Origin: Pyrinomonadaceae bacterium
Lineage (GTDB): Bacteria; Acidobacteriota; Blastocatellia; Pyrinomonadales; Pyrinomonadaceae
NCBI GenBank assembly: GCA_030841085.1
Contig: JAVEDP010000025.1
Coordinates: 124,001-188,000 of the forward strand
Reading direction: 5' to 3'
Length of the DNA: 64,000 nucleotides
A model generated the notes under the pieces. That model did no database searches. It was given only the letters and a program-made list of their open reading frames with translations, and had not been told where the DNA came from. The translations under genes and the position numbers were made by a program. Shown piece after piece: positions 27,686 to 36,514 of the stretch. Numbering within the stretch: the first letter of the stretch is position 1; every line of letters begins with the position of its first letter.

Positions 27686-27853
27686 TCAGTGGGCCCAGAC
27701 GCGTTCACTACGACTGATCTTGTGTTCAACCACGCGCTCAACCTCTTGCTGCGACTGCGGTGGCGGATTGGACGATGTTTGTCCTGCGGCGGCGTTTGGC
27801 TGTCGCGCCGGTTCGGCCGGCACCACTTCGAAGTCATTAATTATTACTGCCAT
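27686..27853 (-). CDS. Small DUF5908-like eCIS protein (55 aa)
   Basis: A short gene with AGGAG nine bases before its ATG at 27853. The protein starts MAVIINDFEVVPAEP, has a Pro/Gln-rich middle and ends with a helical VVEHKISRSERVWAH. Tiny proteins of the DUF5908 family, with a similar hydrophobic opening and a charged helix, commonly lie in eCIS clusters between the LysM tube protein and the spike gene, exactly this position. Their function is unknown. Overlapping longer frames in this stretch are shadows. The family name is from memory; the coding status is supported by ribosome-binding site, spacing and tight fit. Confidence 0.75.
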   Translation of the reverse strand: MAVIINDFEVVPAEPARQPNAAAGQTSSNPPPQSQQEVERVVEHKISRSERVWAH

Positions 27854-27873
27854 TTCGATTCACTCCTTTGAGG

Positions 27874-28587
27874 TCACCTCGACGTGCCCAGGCTGGCGCT
27901 CATGTCCAGCAACTGCCCCGGCTCCAGTAGGCGCGGGTTCTCGATATTGTTTGCCGCTGCGATCAGCTGCCAGATGTCGCCCTTGCCCAGGCTGTCGGCA
28001 AGTGCCGGCACGTTGGCGCCGGCCGGGGCTTTCGTTAGCTCACGCGTGCCGGCTTGGACCTTATTGCCAGGTCCCGCGGTCGGAAGGAATTTGAACTCCG
28101 TGATTTTCTGCTGTGACAGATTCATCGTCATACTGGCGCGCAGCGGCCGGCCGTCATTCGAGAAAAATTCGAGGCTCTCCTCCAGCGACTCCATGATTCC
28201 GTCAAACTTGAACGAACCCCATTGAAAGCGAACTGCCGGCGGGACAAACTGTTTGTCTTTGGGTTGCGGCGTAATGAAGTAAGCAACCTTCTGCGTATAT
28301 TTGCGCACGTCATCGTCCGGCTTGGGATCGGGCATCGCAGTGACATCAAACCAAAGCTGCAAACTGAGTTTGGTTGATCCGGCGCCGACAAACTGGAACG
28401 CAGGAGTGCCCTTCTGATCGCCGGCTCCAGTAGGCGGCACTACCTGATTCGCAAAGCTGACCTTCAACGATTCCGGGTTGAACTGCACGACGCAGTTCTT
28501 GTCAGGATTAATCTCTTTGTCGAACTCCGAGTCGAGTTCGTGTAGTTGAGCTTTTGCCAGTACCACGGAATTCAGTGCGTCAGCCAT
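27874..28587 (-). CDS. LysM-containing tube-initiator/baseplate protein (Afp7-like)
   Basis: A 237-residue protein with GGAGA eight bases before the ATG. The main domain (about 10-170) is of the CIS tube type (CVVQFNPESLKVSFANQVV, LSLQLWFDVTAMP, RFQWGSFKFDGIMESLEESL). The C terminus (about 190-237) is a LysM-like module (ALADSLGKGDIWQLIAAANN, then PGQLLDM). In Afp/PVC the corresponding protein sits at the baseplate end of the tube and joins it to the spike hub. It follows the second tube gene by 36 bp. Confidence 0.9.
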   Translation of the reverse strand: MADALNSVVLAKAQLHELDSEFDKEINPDKNCVVQFNPESLKVSFANQVVPPTGAGDQKGTPAFQFVGAGSTKLSLQLWFDVTAMPDPKPDDDVRKYTQKVAYFITPQPKDKQFVPPAVRFQWGSFKFDGIMESLEESLEFFSNDGRPLRASMTMNLSQQKITEFKFLPTAGPGNKVQAGTRELTKAPAGANVPALADSLGKGDIWQLIAAANNIENPRLLEPGQLLDMSASLGTSR

Positions 28588-28623
28588 TTCATCTCCAGCG
28601 AAATTCGCAGTGCCGTTTGATAA

Positions 28624-29085
28624 CTATTTGCTCCGAGGTTCTATCAGTGACAATGATTCGTATGAGAGTTGTAGCTCTTCGATTGCTACCCCTCCATCCT
28701 TCGCGCTTAACGGCGGCGATTTAAGCCTGGTCGGAACGCAGCGTGACAAGAGAAAGCGGGCTCGTTCGGTGGTCCCGTCCGCCGCGAAGAGCACCACATT
28801 GGCGTCTGCCCGCAACCAGGGACTGGTTAACATCAGATTGAACCAATTCCACAGATCAAAAGTTGCGGTCATGCCACGTTTCATCGTCACCTGGCCGTAG
28901 TTGATTGGTCCGGTGAGACGTATTTGTCTGCCGTTATTCCCGCCCTCGCGAATGGTCTTCACGTCCATGGTCATCTCAAGCCCGTCGCACTCTGCAAAAG
29001 CGGCGTCGCAAATTGGCTTAGCCACCCCTTCCACGTCGATCTCCACGGAAAAGTTGAAGGCAGTGAAAGGTGTTGGTGTCGCCAT
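28624..29085 (-). CDS. Tail tube protein 2 (Afp1/Afp5-like, gp19 family)
   Basis: A 153-residue protein of the T4 gp19-like tube family: TAFNFSVEIDVEGVAKPICD, ECDGLEMTMDVKTIREGG, ITYGQ-type strand (INYGQVTMKRGM) and a final EELQLSYESLSL strand. Six such subunits would build one ring of the inner tube. GAGGT precedes the ATG at 29085 by seven bases. It differs clearly from the tube protein encoded at 32069-32521. One paralogue probably forms the bulk of the tube and the other the baseplate-proximal ring. Confidence 0.92.
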   Translation of the reverse strand: MATPTPFTAFNFSVEIDVEGVAKPICDAAFAECDGLEMTMDVKTIREGGNNGRQIRLTGPINYGQVTMKRGMTATFDLWNWFNLMLTSPWLRADANVVLFAADGTTERARFLLSRCVPTRLKSPPLSAKDGGVAIEELQLSYESLSLIEPRSK

Positions 29086-29089
29086 CGTA

Positions 29090-32065
29090 TTACCTCACTT
29101 CCGTGACGAAACTGCGATCGCCGCTTTGAATGAAACGGATAGTGAGAAAGGTCAACGGCAACGATGGGGCAACTCGCAATTCAACGATGAATCGCCCCTG
29201 CTCGACGCTCTCGCTGGTGTTCAATGAATCATCGGCAACGACTTGATATGCCGTGGCCGGCTTGGCGCCCGCAAAGGCGCCGCGGACAAACATTTCATCG
29301 AGCATGCCGGTGAATCCGCGCTCGACCAGCCGGCGAAAAGCTGGGCTATTCGGCTCAAACACATAGGTGGCCCCCAGCTTCAAGGCCTGTCGTCGCAGGA
29401 GAATCAGCAGCCGGCGCACATTGATCGGACGAAAGTCTTCATCGTCGCTGAGCGTGTCGGCGTCCAGCACAATGAAGCCGCGCGGTTCCTGCCGTAACAG
29501 ATTGATCTTTGCATCCTGCAGATCCAAACGCCGTTCGCGACTGATTGGCGGCGCCAGCGCGACAATGCCGCGCATCGGCTGATTGGCGGGAGCGATCCAG
29601 GCGCCGCCTGTTAGCGCGCGCGCCGCGAACACACCACTGACTGCGCCACAGGGAGGAATCCGCCGCAGACTGTCTGTCTGCTTCCCTTCACCGATGAGCC
29701 AGGGATGGAACACCGCGCCATAACTAAAATCGTTGGCTTCACCAAAACTGAGCGGAGCGACGTTCTCAGTGCCTGCCCCGCTCGCGCTTTTCAAAACTGA
29801 AACGTATTCGATAGCTTTGTCTTCACGATAATCCGCCGGCAGCGTCAACACGCCGAACAGATCTCCCCGCGCTGCGCACATACGCAGCAGCGCTCGCTGC
29901 ACGGCCAGCAAAGTGTCTGGCGTGTAGTCTTTCTCTTGCTTGAGGGCCCAGCGAGATTGCGAGGCAACGCGCACGACCACCCCGTTTGACCAGTCGCTGA
30001 AGTTTTCCTTTACCGCAGCCTTGACACGGTAAAAGTAGTCGCCGGTTTTGCGTCCGTAGATCGTGAAGCTGTTTAGTTTCCCGGAATAGATTGTTTCGGC
30101 ATCGTTGAAATCAGGAAGCGTTGCCTCTTCGAGGACATAGTTTGCTTCAAGCGGTGGCGAGCTATCCCAGGACAACGTGAACGTACCGCTGGTACTGACT
30201 TCAGGCGGTGAAGCACTGATATTCACCGACGGCGAGAGCCGAGGCGCTGGTACTTTGCTAATCGAGCAGTTGAGAAAGTTGCCGGTTGGCGGGTCGCGCA
30301 CAGGCACTGGTTCCAGCTTCGCTGGTGGACTGCATTCAGATAGAGCGAGCGTTTGCTCGGCGGTCTGCGGTCGGCAATCGGCGAAGTGCCACCAGACAGG
30401 CCGCAGGGGCGGCGGCGAATCAGGCAACGGTGGCGATTGTTTCTCTTGAGCCGCGGACCAGCCGCGATGGACCGCGTCGGGTATCGCGATGATCGTCGCC
30501 TCCTCGAGACCAAAGGCGGCATGCATTCCCGTCAAAAGGCGCGGTCTTGCGGATAGGTAACGCAGAAACTCCGCCTGCGAAGAAAGAGCTTCCGTGCCAA
30601 CCGCAAACAGGTCGCGATCGATGAACAGTCGAGCATCAAATTCCGCCAGGCCATCGCGCTGTAACTGGGATCCGGGTAGCCGCACTGCGCCGAGGAAAAG
30701 CTCCGGCACCGCAGCCATCGCGAGCGGAAAATAAACTTCATTTGCGCCCTCAACTCCAGCAAGTGGAAAACGAAACAGATCGCCAATCTGACGCCAGATG
30801 ACTGTCGCCGTTGTATCCCTTCCCACGTCCTCCCAGTCCTGATAAAGCGCTTCATCGGTCGGCAACGATCCACAAAAGCGTCTGTGCCTGCTTTCAAATC
30901 CGACATCGCTGAGGCTAACTGAATACTCCTCAGCTTTGCGCACCCAGATCTCAAAAGTAAGCCGCTCGCAGGAAGGCGTGGCAGAGGGCAGAACCGACGG
31001 TTGCTTGATCAAACGAACAGCCCGGCCGGATACGGTTGCGGTTGCTTTGCTAACTTTGAACTCCAGACCCTCAACTGTCAGCCAAAGTTGTTCCGGGCCA
31101 ACATCGACTCTAATCACTGAGCCGGGCGGCGGGGCATCGGCCGAAGTGCAATCCTGAATGTCGAGAATGATCTTTTCGTTCGCCTCGTCAGCAGCGAACG
31201 TGGCGTTGTAAACAGTTTCGAAACTATTGATGTCCGCCTGTTCGTCAGCGCCAGCGGAATCGCTGTGCTGGTGTGTAAACGTGTGCACTCGAGCGTTTGA
31301 GTCAGGTGGACTCGGCGGTGAGACAATTTCAAACCACAACGCTTTGCTTCCCTTGACGCGCAGCACACTGCCGGGCAGTGAACCAGCGGAGGGTGGGCTA
31401 CCCACTGTCGGATCAATCTCGCTGATATCATCGATAGTTAAGAAAACGACCTTGCGGTCCGTTTCAAAAGTCAGGCGGAGCAAATCGCCGGCGGCAAACT
31501 CTTCTCTTGCTGGTCGGGCCAAATGAACAACGTAGGCGTTGTCATGTAACTCCAATTCACGCAGCGCTTGCTCGGGTCGAGATAGCAACGCCGAGCTCAC
31601 GCTGAGAGAATCTGACCAACTGCCTTCCGAACGCGCACGGGCAAAGCCGGGAACAATCCGCGAGATCGTCCCATCCTTTTTAAACTCAGCTCGCGCCAGA
31701 CCCGGAACCGGGAAGTAGTTGTAACGAGCCCGATTCACATCCTTTGCATCTTCGCCGGCGCGCTTTGCAACCCTTATGACCCAACACCGCCGGCCACCGT
31801 TGCCAAAGAACGCGCGCACCGCGGGTGCGAGGTATGCATAGACTTGTTCGCCCCGCTCCAGGTCCCACGCCAACGGTGCGTCCCCGCCGAATAGGGCTTC
31901 AAACTGCGCTTCCGACTCCAAAGCCACCGGCGTCTGCAAAGGACCCGACGCCGCGAAACCCACGAACACAGCTACGTCCATTCGCGGTAACGACTCCGCC
32001 AATGGAGGAGCCTTGGTCTCGAAGCGAAAACCCGGCAATGTTCTGGTCGCGCGCGCTGCACTCAT
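29090..32065 (-). CDS. Large tail sheath protein with FN3-like insertion (Afp3/4-like)
   Basis: A 991-residue sheath paralogue. The N terminus (GFRFETKAPPLAESLPRMDVAVFVGFA) and the C terminus (FVRGAFAGAKPATAYQVVADDSLN, ending LPLTFLTIRF) carry the sheath core. A large central part is extra. It includes an FN3-like domain at about 610-705 (FTLSWDSSPPLEANYVLEEA, ending DYFYRVKAAVKENFSDWSNGV) and several SPP-rich linkers. Insertions in sheath proteins project outward, so this may decorate the particle surface. It sits three bases after the first tube gene. With sheath 1 it gives two sheath genes, where Afp has three. Confidence 0.88.
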   Translation of the reverse strand: MSAARATRTLPGFRFETKAPPLAESLPRMDVAVFVGFAASGPLQTPVALESEAQFEALFGGDAPLAWDLERGEQVYAYLAPAVRAFFGNGGRRCWVIRVAKRAGEDAKDVNRARYNYFPVPGLARAEFKKDGTISRIVPGFARARSEGSWSDSLSVSSALLSRPEQALRELELHDNAYVVHLARPAREEFAAGDLLRLTFETDRKVVFLTIDDISEIDPTVGSPPSAGSLPGSVLRVKGSKALWFEIVSPPSPPDSNARVHTFTHQHSDSAGADEQADINSFETVYNATFAADEANEKIILDIQDCTSADAPPPGSVIRVDVGPEQLWLTVEGLEFKVSKATATVSGRAVRLIKQPSVLPSATPSCERLTFEIWVRKAEEYSVSLSDVGFESRHRRFCGSLPTDEALYQDWEDVGRDTTATVIWRQIGDLFRFPLAGVEGANEVYFPLAMAAVPELFLGAVRLPGSQLQRDGLAEFDARLFIDRDLFAVGTEALSSQAEFLRYLSARPRLLTGMHAAFGLEEATIIAIPDAVHRGWSAAQEKQSPPLPDSPPPLRPVWWHFADCRPQTAEQTLALSECSPPAKLEPVPVRDPPTGNFLNCSISKVPAPRLSPSVNISASPPEVSTSGTFTLSWDSSPPLEANYVLEEATLPDFNDAETIYSGKLNSFTIYGRKTGDYFYRVKAAVKENFSDWSNGVVVRVASQSRWALKQEKDYTPDTLLAVQRALLRMCAARGDLFGVLTLPADYREDKAIEYVSVLKSASGAGTENVAPLSFGEANDFSYGAVFHPWLIGEGKQTDSLRRIPPCGAVSGVFAARALTGGAWIAPANQPMRGIVALAPPISRERRLDLQDAKINLLRQEPRGFIVLDADTLSDDEDFRPINVRRLLILLRRQALKLGATYVFEPNSPAFRRLVERGFTGMLDEMFVRGAFAGAKPATAYQVVADDSLNTSESVEQGRFIVELRVAPSLPLTFLTIRFIQSGDRSFVTEVR

Positions 32066-32068
32066 CTG

Positions 32069-32521
32069 CTACTCCATCTCGAGTCGCTCATAAGCGATGG
32101 TGAGTTCCTCCATCGCCACATCAGTTCCCTTGGCGTTGAATGGGCCGCTAATGTGCTTGGTCATGATCGCGTTCAGCAATTTCCACGTTTGCACCACCGT
32201 AGTGTGATCTTCGCTTTGCAGCGAAACCGTGATCGTGCGTCTCGCGTTTGCGCTGCCATTCCTGATGTCATTGAGCCAGCGGTAGAGATCCAATGAGCCA
32301 ATCACGCCGCGTTTGAGCGTGACGTCGGTCATTTTGTTCATACCTGGTATTTTCTTGACGCTGTTCTCTTTGGAATTGCCGGTGCGGTATTCGGAAACTG
32401 TGACTTCCATTCCGATGTTGCTCATCTCCTGGAAACCGGCCTCTGGTCCGTCGGTATTGCCTGTTCCCAGATCGACCAGAAAGTTAAATTGAACGTAAGG
32501 GCGGTCGCGTAGTACAGCCAT
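32069..32521 (-). CDS. Tail tube protein 1 (Afp1-like, gp19 family)
   Basis: A 150-residue gp19-like tube protein: RPYVQFNFLVDLGTGNTDGP, FQEMSNIGMEVTVSEYRTGN, a KIPGMNKMTDVTLKRGVIGS segment and a final AMEELTIAYERLEME strand. AAGGAGG lies six bases before the ATG, one of the strongest ribosome-binding sites in the cluster, fitting a high-copy structural protein. It follows the main sheath gene by 81 bp and precedes the second sheath by three, the usual sheath-tube adjacency. Confidence 0.93.
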   Translation of the reverse strand: MAVLRDRPYVQFNFLVDLGTGNTDGPEAGFQEMSNIGMEVTVSEYRTGNSKENSVKKIPGMNKMTDVTLKRGVIGSLDLYRWLNDIRNGSANARRTITVSLQSEDHTTVVQTWKLLNAIMTKHISGPFNAKGTDVAMEELTIAYERLEME

Positions 32522-32602
32522 AAAATCCTCCTTAAGAACGCTGTCAGATGTTGGATGACAAGTGGCGCGAGAGTCTCAAGCCGCGCCACTTATCGCTGCT
32601 CG

Positions 32603-34657
32603 TTAAACCTTCCGATCGCCAGTCCACTGGCCGATGCGGAAGATCACAAATTCAGCCGGCCGCAGCGGTGCAACCCCGATGAGGACAACCAGGCGCCCGT
32701 TGTCGAGATCGTTTTGCGTCATGGTCGTACGGTCACACTTGACGAAGTAAGCCTTCTCCGGTTTGTCGCCCAGCAGCGCGCCGTTCTGCCATTGGTCCAA
32801 AAGAAAATCTTCAATTGTCCGCCGCACATTGCCCCAGAGCATCTCGCCGTTAGGCTCGAACACCGCCCACTGCGTGCCTTTGTCAATTGATCGCTCGAGG
32901 TAAGCAAAGTAGCGACGTAGGTTGACGTACTTCCATTCCGGATCCGAACTGACGGTGCGCGCGCCCCAGAGACGGAAGCCGCGCCCTTCGAAGTAGCGAA
33001 AACAATTGATGCCCTCCGGATTCAGCACCTCTTGCTGGGCCTTGTTTATCAACCGTTCGAAACCCAGCGCGGAATTCACCACTTCGTTCGCCGGCGCTTT
33101 GTAGACCGCGCGCTGAATGTCGTTGCGGGCATAGATACCGGCAACAAACCCGCTCGGCGGCAGCACGATTTCCTGTCGCGTCACCGGATCCAGCACGCGC
33201 ACCCATGGGTAATAAAACGCGGCATACTTGGAATCGATCCGCGCGCGCATGTTGCGGACGTCGGCAATGGTCTGGTCGTTACCAGAGTCGAGCACGGCAA
33301 TGCGATAGCGCATTCGCTCGGCATGCGAGATGAGCAGATTGGTAATCGCCGCGCCGTTTTTGCGGTAACCGTTTTCGTACCCGAAGGTTGAGCCGGGGGC
33401 AGCGATAATCGAAACGTCCTCGATATCTTCAAACGCTTTGAGGCCAGTCTTAAATGAATCGGTATCGCGTGCCGTTCCCTCATATTGATCGGCTTCAGGC
33501 CGCATACCGTCGTTGCCGCCTGTCAATGGCAAGTCGATTGAACGCTCGACGTCGGTGGAAGAGTCGCTGTCGAGCGCGCTCTGCAGGGTGGTGTTGCGCG
33601 CGAACAGGATGCTCAAGACTTCCAGCGCGTCGCCGACTCTGGTCGGCACTTCCGGTGTGTTGCCGACTGCGGGCACAACGCCGCGTTCCATCACGATTGG
33701 GATTCGCCGCGCCTGCGACATTGTGCTCGGCTTGGCAGCGAACTTGTCGAAGATGGAATCCGGCTCACCGGCGCGCTTATGTCCGGGATTGAGAGCCAGG
33801 TTGTCGTAGACCAGCGGCGGAAGATCGCTCTCGCCCGCCGGCATCACTATGACGGTCAGCGTGACGACCCGAATCTTGTCACTCTCGGACGGCTTGTCTC
33901 TGGGAACCAGCGAACTCAAGAGCAATGGTGTTAGCGTGCTGGTCGACGAATAACCCGCCCCGAGTGGGCCGCGAAAACGCCAGTTGGTTTCCTGAGTGAG
34001 TGGATCGGGAAACGATTGAGCGATGTAATAGCTGCCGCGCTCTGCCGGTGGCGAACTCAGCGGCGAGTCGGGAGGCGAGTTGACGATGTCGCTGATCCAG
34101 ACCAGGTCGCCGTCCAAAAGCGAACCGACCGACCGGCGAATGCCGTCAGGCTGTGACGAATCATCCGTGCCGCTAAGAATATTTTGGCCCAGTCGGACCG
34201 TGAGGCGGACGGTCGTGCCGGAGGCTTGGCCGGGAAAGCGCGAAAAGATGCGAATCGCGTCCGGCTTCGCGCTGTCGCCTGGCACCACCTCCGGCGCGGT
34301 GGCTTTGGCAAGCCAGGCGCTGGAGTGGCCGTCATCGGTCTCAGGGTCAATGGGTTTGAAAGCGCGGACAACGTAAAGCCGCTTGCCGCCCTCTTCAAAG
34401 AAGCCCCGCGCCGCATGCCAGAGATAATTGTGCATCGGCGTGACGTTCGAGTCTGAGTCGGTGAATTGCAATTGCAGCCGGTCACCGTAGGTGCGTTCAA
34501 ACTCGCCCAGGCTGGTGATCACATCGGGTTCGATATCAACTGGCCCATAGCGAGCCGGACCGATAAACCCGGTGGTGGTTGTGCTGACGCCCTCGATTGA
34601 TTTCGAACGAAACGACGTTTCTTCGACGTAAACTCCAGGAGCAAGATATTCAGGCAT
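32603..34657 (-). CDS. Main tail sheath protein (Afp2-like)
   Basis: A 684-residue sheath protein. The N terminus EYLAPGVYVEETSFRSKSIE and TTTGFIGPARYGP, and the C-terminal block GFVAGIYARNDIQRAVYKAP, RGFRLWGARTV and WQNGALLGDKPEKAYFVKCD are hallmarks of the phage/eCIS sheath family. The C-terminal arm ends APLRPAEFVIFRIGQWTG. AAGGAG stands six bases before the ATG. A short SPP-rich insertion (SPPDSPLSSPP) is coded near 34046-34084 and recurs in other cluster proteins. It should form the contractile outer cylinder. Confidence 0.95.
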   Translation of the reverse strand: MPEYLAPGVYVEETSFRSKSIEGVSTTTTGFIGPARYGPVDIEPDVITSLGEFERTYGDRLQLQFTDSDSNVTPMHNYLWHAARGFFEEGGKRLYVVRAFKPIDPETDDGHSSAWLAKATAPEVVPGDSAKPDAIRIFSRFPGQASGTTVRLTVRLGQNILSGTDDSSQPDGIRRSVGSLLDGDLVWISDIVNSPPDSPLSSPPAERGSYYIAQSFPDPLTQETNWRFRGPLGAGYSSTSTLTPLLLSSLVPRDKPSESDKIRVVTLTVIVMPAGESDLPPLVYDNLALNPGHKRAGEPDSIFDKFAAKPSTMSQARRIPIVMERGVVPAVGNTPEVPTRVGDALEVLSILFARNTTLQSALDSDSSTDVERSIDLPLTGGNDGMRPEADQYEGTARDTDSFKTGLKAFEDIEDVSIIAAPGSTFGYENGYRKNGAAITNLLISHAERMRYRIAVLDSGNDQTIADVRNMRARIDSKYAAFYYPWVRVLDPVTRQEIVLPPSGFVAGIYARNDIQRAVYKAPANEVVNSALGFERLINKAQQEVLNPEGINCFRYFEGRGFRLWGARTVSSDPEWKYVNLRRYFAYLERSIDKGTQWAVFEPNGEMLWGNVRRTIEDFLLDQWQNGALLGDKPEKAYFVKCDRTTMTQNDLDNGRLVVLIGVAPLRPAEFVIFRIGQWTGDRKV

Positions 34658-34666
34658 GACTTCTCC

Positions 34667-35611
34667 TTATGGCGGGGAAACCGCCGGCGTAATGAACAAT
34701 ACCGATTGTCGCGATTGCGATGGTGGTGATGTTGCCGCTCTAGATTGCAAGACGAGTTCGTGTCCGTAGTGTAGTGAGGCTTCGAGCAAAGGCTCACTAA
34801 GTGTTGCATCAGCCCAGATGGTCGCTTCCGGCTGCGAGAGTGTGAATCGCAACTCGGGCAGCACCGGGTTGGCTGCAAAAGCATTGGGAGGAGACGCGAT
34901 CGGGCGCGCGCTGGTATAGAACGCGCGCAGTCCAATAGACCAAACCTGTTCGGTCAGCGCCAGGGTCTTTGCCCTGGGCGGCGATCCGAGTGGAGACCCC
35001 GGTGGGGAAGTAACAGAAAACGATCTGGGAGCAGGATACGGAAACATCAAAGCAATGCGTCCCTGCTCATCAGCGATTCCACGAGCAATGATGCGATCGT
35101 TGAGAGAGGCTTCGATTACCGCCCACGAGGCCGCGATATCGTTAGACCCATCCCACAAATCAGCGCGCAATACAGCCATCCCAGGGGGCACAGCTCTCAC
35201 CGGTGACGAATACAGCGGAATGCTTGCCGCCGGCGTGGGCGGCGAACTTAAAAGGGGATCGACCCATTTGTAGAATCCCCTCGCTGGTAGCCCGGCAATG
35301 AACTGAAACGGTTGAAAGCGCCGCTCGTTGTCGTTAACTTCGATCACAAAGTCTCGCGCCGGCGGCAATTCGTTCCAGTAGGCCTGATCGCCTTCGCCGT
35401 ATTCGAGCTCACGCAGGCCCGGCGCGTGGTGCAACACATAAACGCCGCTACGATTCGCAACCGCTGGCACTTTTCTCGCCGGACTGCCCGGTGGATAGAC
35501 CTGCACGTCGAGCCCATCACCGACAAAAGTGCCGGAGGTGAAATCGCAAAAACGTAAACCGAGTGGCGCAACCAGTGTCACACGATCAAGCTTTTGAATC
35601 TGTTGAATCAT
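34667..35611 (-). CDS. Unknown eCIS cluster protein (314 aa)
   Basis: Lies between the Afp16-like cap gene and the main sheath; its ATG directly follows the upstream stop codon. The protein is mostly beta-rich, opening LDRVTLVAPLGLRFCDFTSG, with a segment (about 145-205, RADLWDGSNDIAASWAVIEA) that resembles a small carboxypeptidase-regulatory or Ig-like fold. Several SPP-rich stretches occur, including TSPPGSPLGSPP. There are no catalytic residues or signal peptide. Its placement among early structural genes suggests a tube- or cap-associated part, but I cannot assign a family. Confidence 0.65.
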   Translation of the reverse strand: MIQQIQKLDRVTLVAPLGLRFCDFTSGTFVGDGLDVQVYPPGSPARKVPAVANRSGVYVLHHAPGLRELEYGEGDQAYWNELPPARDFVIEVNDNERRFQPFQFIAGLPARGFYKWVDPLLSSPPTPAASIPLYSSPVRAVPPGMAVLRADLWDGSNDIAASWAVIEASLNDRIIARGIADEQGRIALMFPYPAPRSFSVTSPPGSPLGSPPRAKTLALTEQVWSIGLRAFYTSARPIASPPNAFAANPVLPELRFTLSQPEATIWADATLSEPLLEASLHYGHELVLQSRAATSPPSQSRQSVLFITPAVSPP

Positions 35612-36196
35612 CTACAGAACTTTCCCCATGCCCAACTCGCGCGTTTGTACTGAGACTTCGGGTAACGTCACGGAAGATTCGATACTTATCATTCTCGCCT
35701 GGTAACCAACCGAGAGAGGGGGTGGATTGGTCTTTACGGCACTCCACAAATTGTTCCAGTCCTGCAGGCTCAGTGATTCCTGAATGACCTCCACCGTTTC
35801 GGATGGCTTAAATATTTGAGGCTCGGGACCATAATTATTCAACAACCCCGCGGGCAGAATCGGCACGTCTTCGAGAAGACGTATGGCCCAACCAAGCAGA
35901 CGCTGTTGTTTGACAGCTGAAGGGGCCCAGGCGGTGGCGACGTAATGCAGGTCAAGCGGAACTGCCGGCCGATAACGTTCGCCACTCGGGCCCACGCCCG
36001 GCGGCAGGTTTCGGCGCGCACCATTTATCGCCAGGCGATACAGATACAGGGAAATGCCTTCGGCCATCGGCGACTGAAAGTTGCTCAATTGATAGAGCTC
36101 AAAACTGGCGGCGCTGAATTCCGTCCGTGGGCAAGCATCAGACAACAAGCCCAGAATTGCTTGTCCGGTTGCGGCAATGGCTTGAGTTGTTGCCAT
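35612..36196 (-). CDS. Tail terminator/cap protein (Afp16-like, DUF4255/Pvc16 N)
   Basis: About 194 residues from the ATG at 36196; a TTG 18 bases upstream is a less likely start. The protein has the DUF4255/Pvc16 pattern: an N-terminal helix (AIAATGQAILGLLSDACPR), ISLYLYRLAINGARRNLPPG, LDLHYVATAWAPSAVKQQRL and LGWAIRLLEDVPILPAGLL. In Afp and PVC this protein caps the distal end of tube and sheath and sets their length. It is the first recognisable structural gene of the operon here. Confidence 0.9.
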   Translation of the reverse strand: MATTQAIAATGQAILGLLSDACPRTEFSAASFELYQLSNFQSPMAEGISLYLYRLAINGARRNLPPGVGPSGERYRPAVPLDLHYVATAWAPSAVKQQRLLGWAIRLLEDVPILPAGLLNNYGPEPQIFKPSETVEVIQESLSLQDWNNLWSAVKTNPPPLSVGYQARMISIESSVTLPEVSVQTRELGMGKVL

Positions 36197-36253
36197 GTCG
36201 TGAAGCTTCACCAACCTTTGGGTGAAACGTGAGTGTTCGCTGTGACTAAGTGA

Positions 36254-36514
36254 TCACAAACGGTTCGTAAGCCTGGGGCTGAAGCGCTTTAAGCAGCGTT
36301 TGATTCGCCCTTCGGATTCAACTTTGACGCCCATTTCTCTTAAGTAACGAGCGATGAAGTCGCTGACATCATTCGGATTTTTCAAATAGCGCCGCTCGCC
36401 GCCAGGCACATGCGTAATGTAGCCGTGCCAGCCGACTCTTGCCGGCTCGTCGCCAGTATCCTCGAGCCATACCTTGACGACGAACGAATGCACTTTAGAC
36501 TCGGGTATGTCCAT
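36254..36514 (-). CDS. Small conserved hypothetical protein at head of eCIS operon
   Basis: An 86-residue protein. Residues 6-60 (HSFVVKVWLEDTGDEPARVG, then HGYITHVPGGERRYLKNPND) form a compact beta-rich unit followed by a helix (VSDFIARYLREMGVK) and a basic tail. I recall similar short proteins in cyanobacterial and acidobacterial genomes but cannot name a family. It starts 57 bp before the Afp16-like gene on the same strand and is probably co-transcribed. It could be a regulator or chaperone. Confidence 0.6.
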   Translation of the reverse strand: MDIPESKVHSFVVKVWLEDTGDEPARVGWHGYITHVPGGERRYLKNPNDVSDFIARYLREMGVKVESEGRIKRCLKRFSPRLTNRL

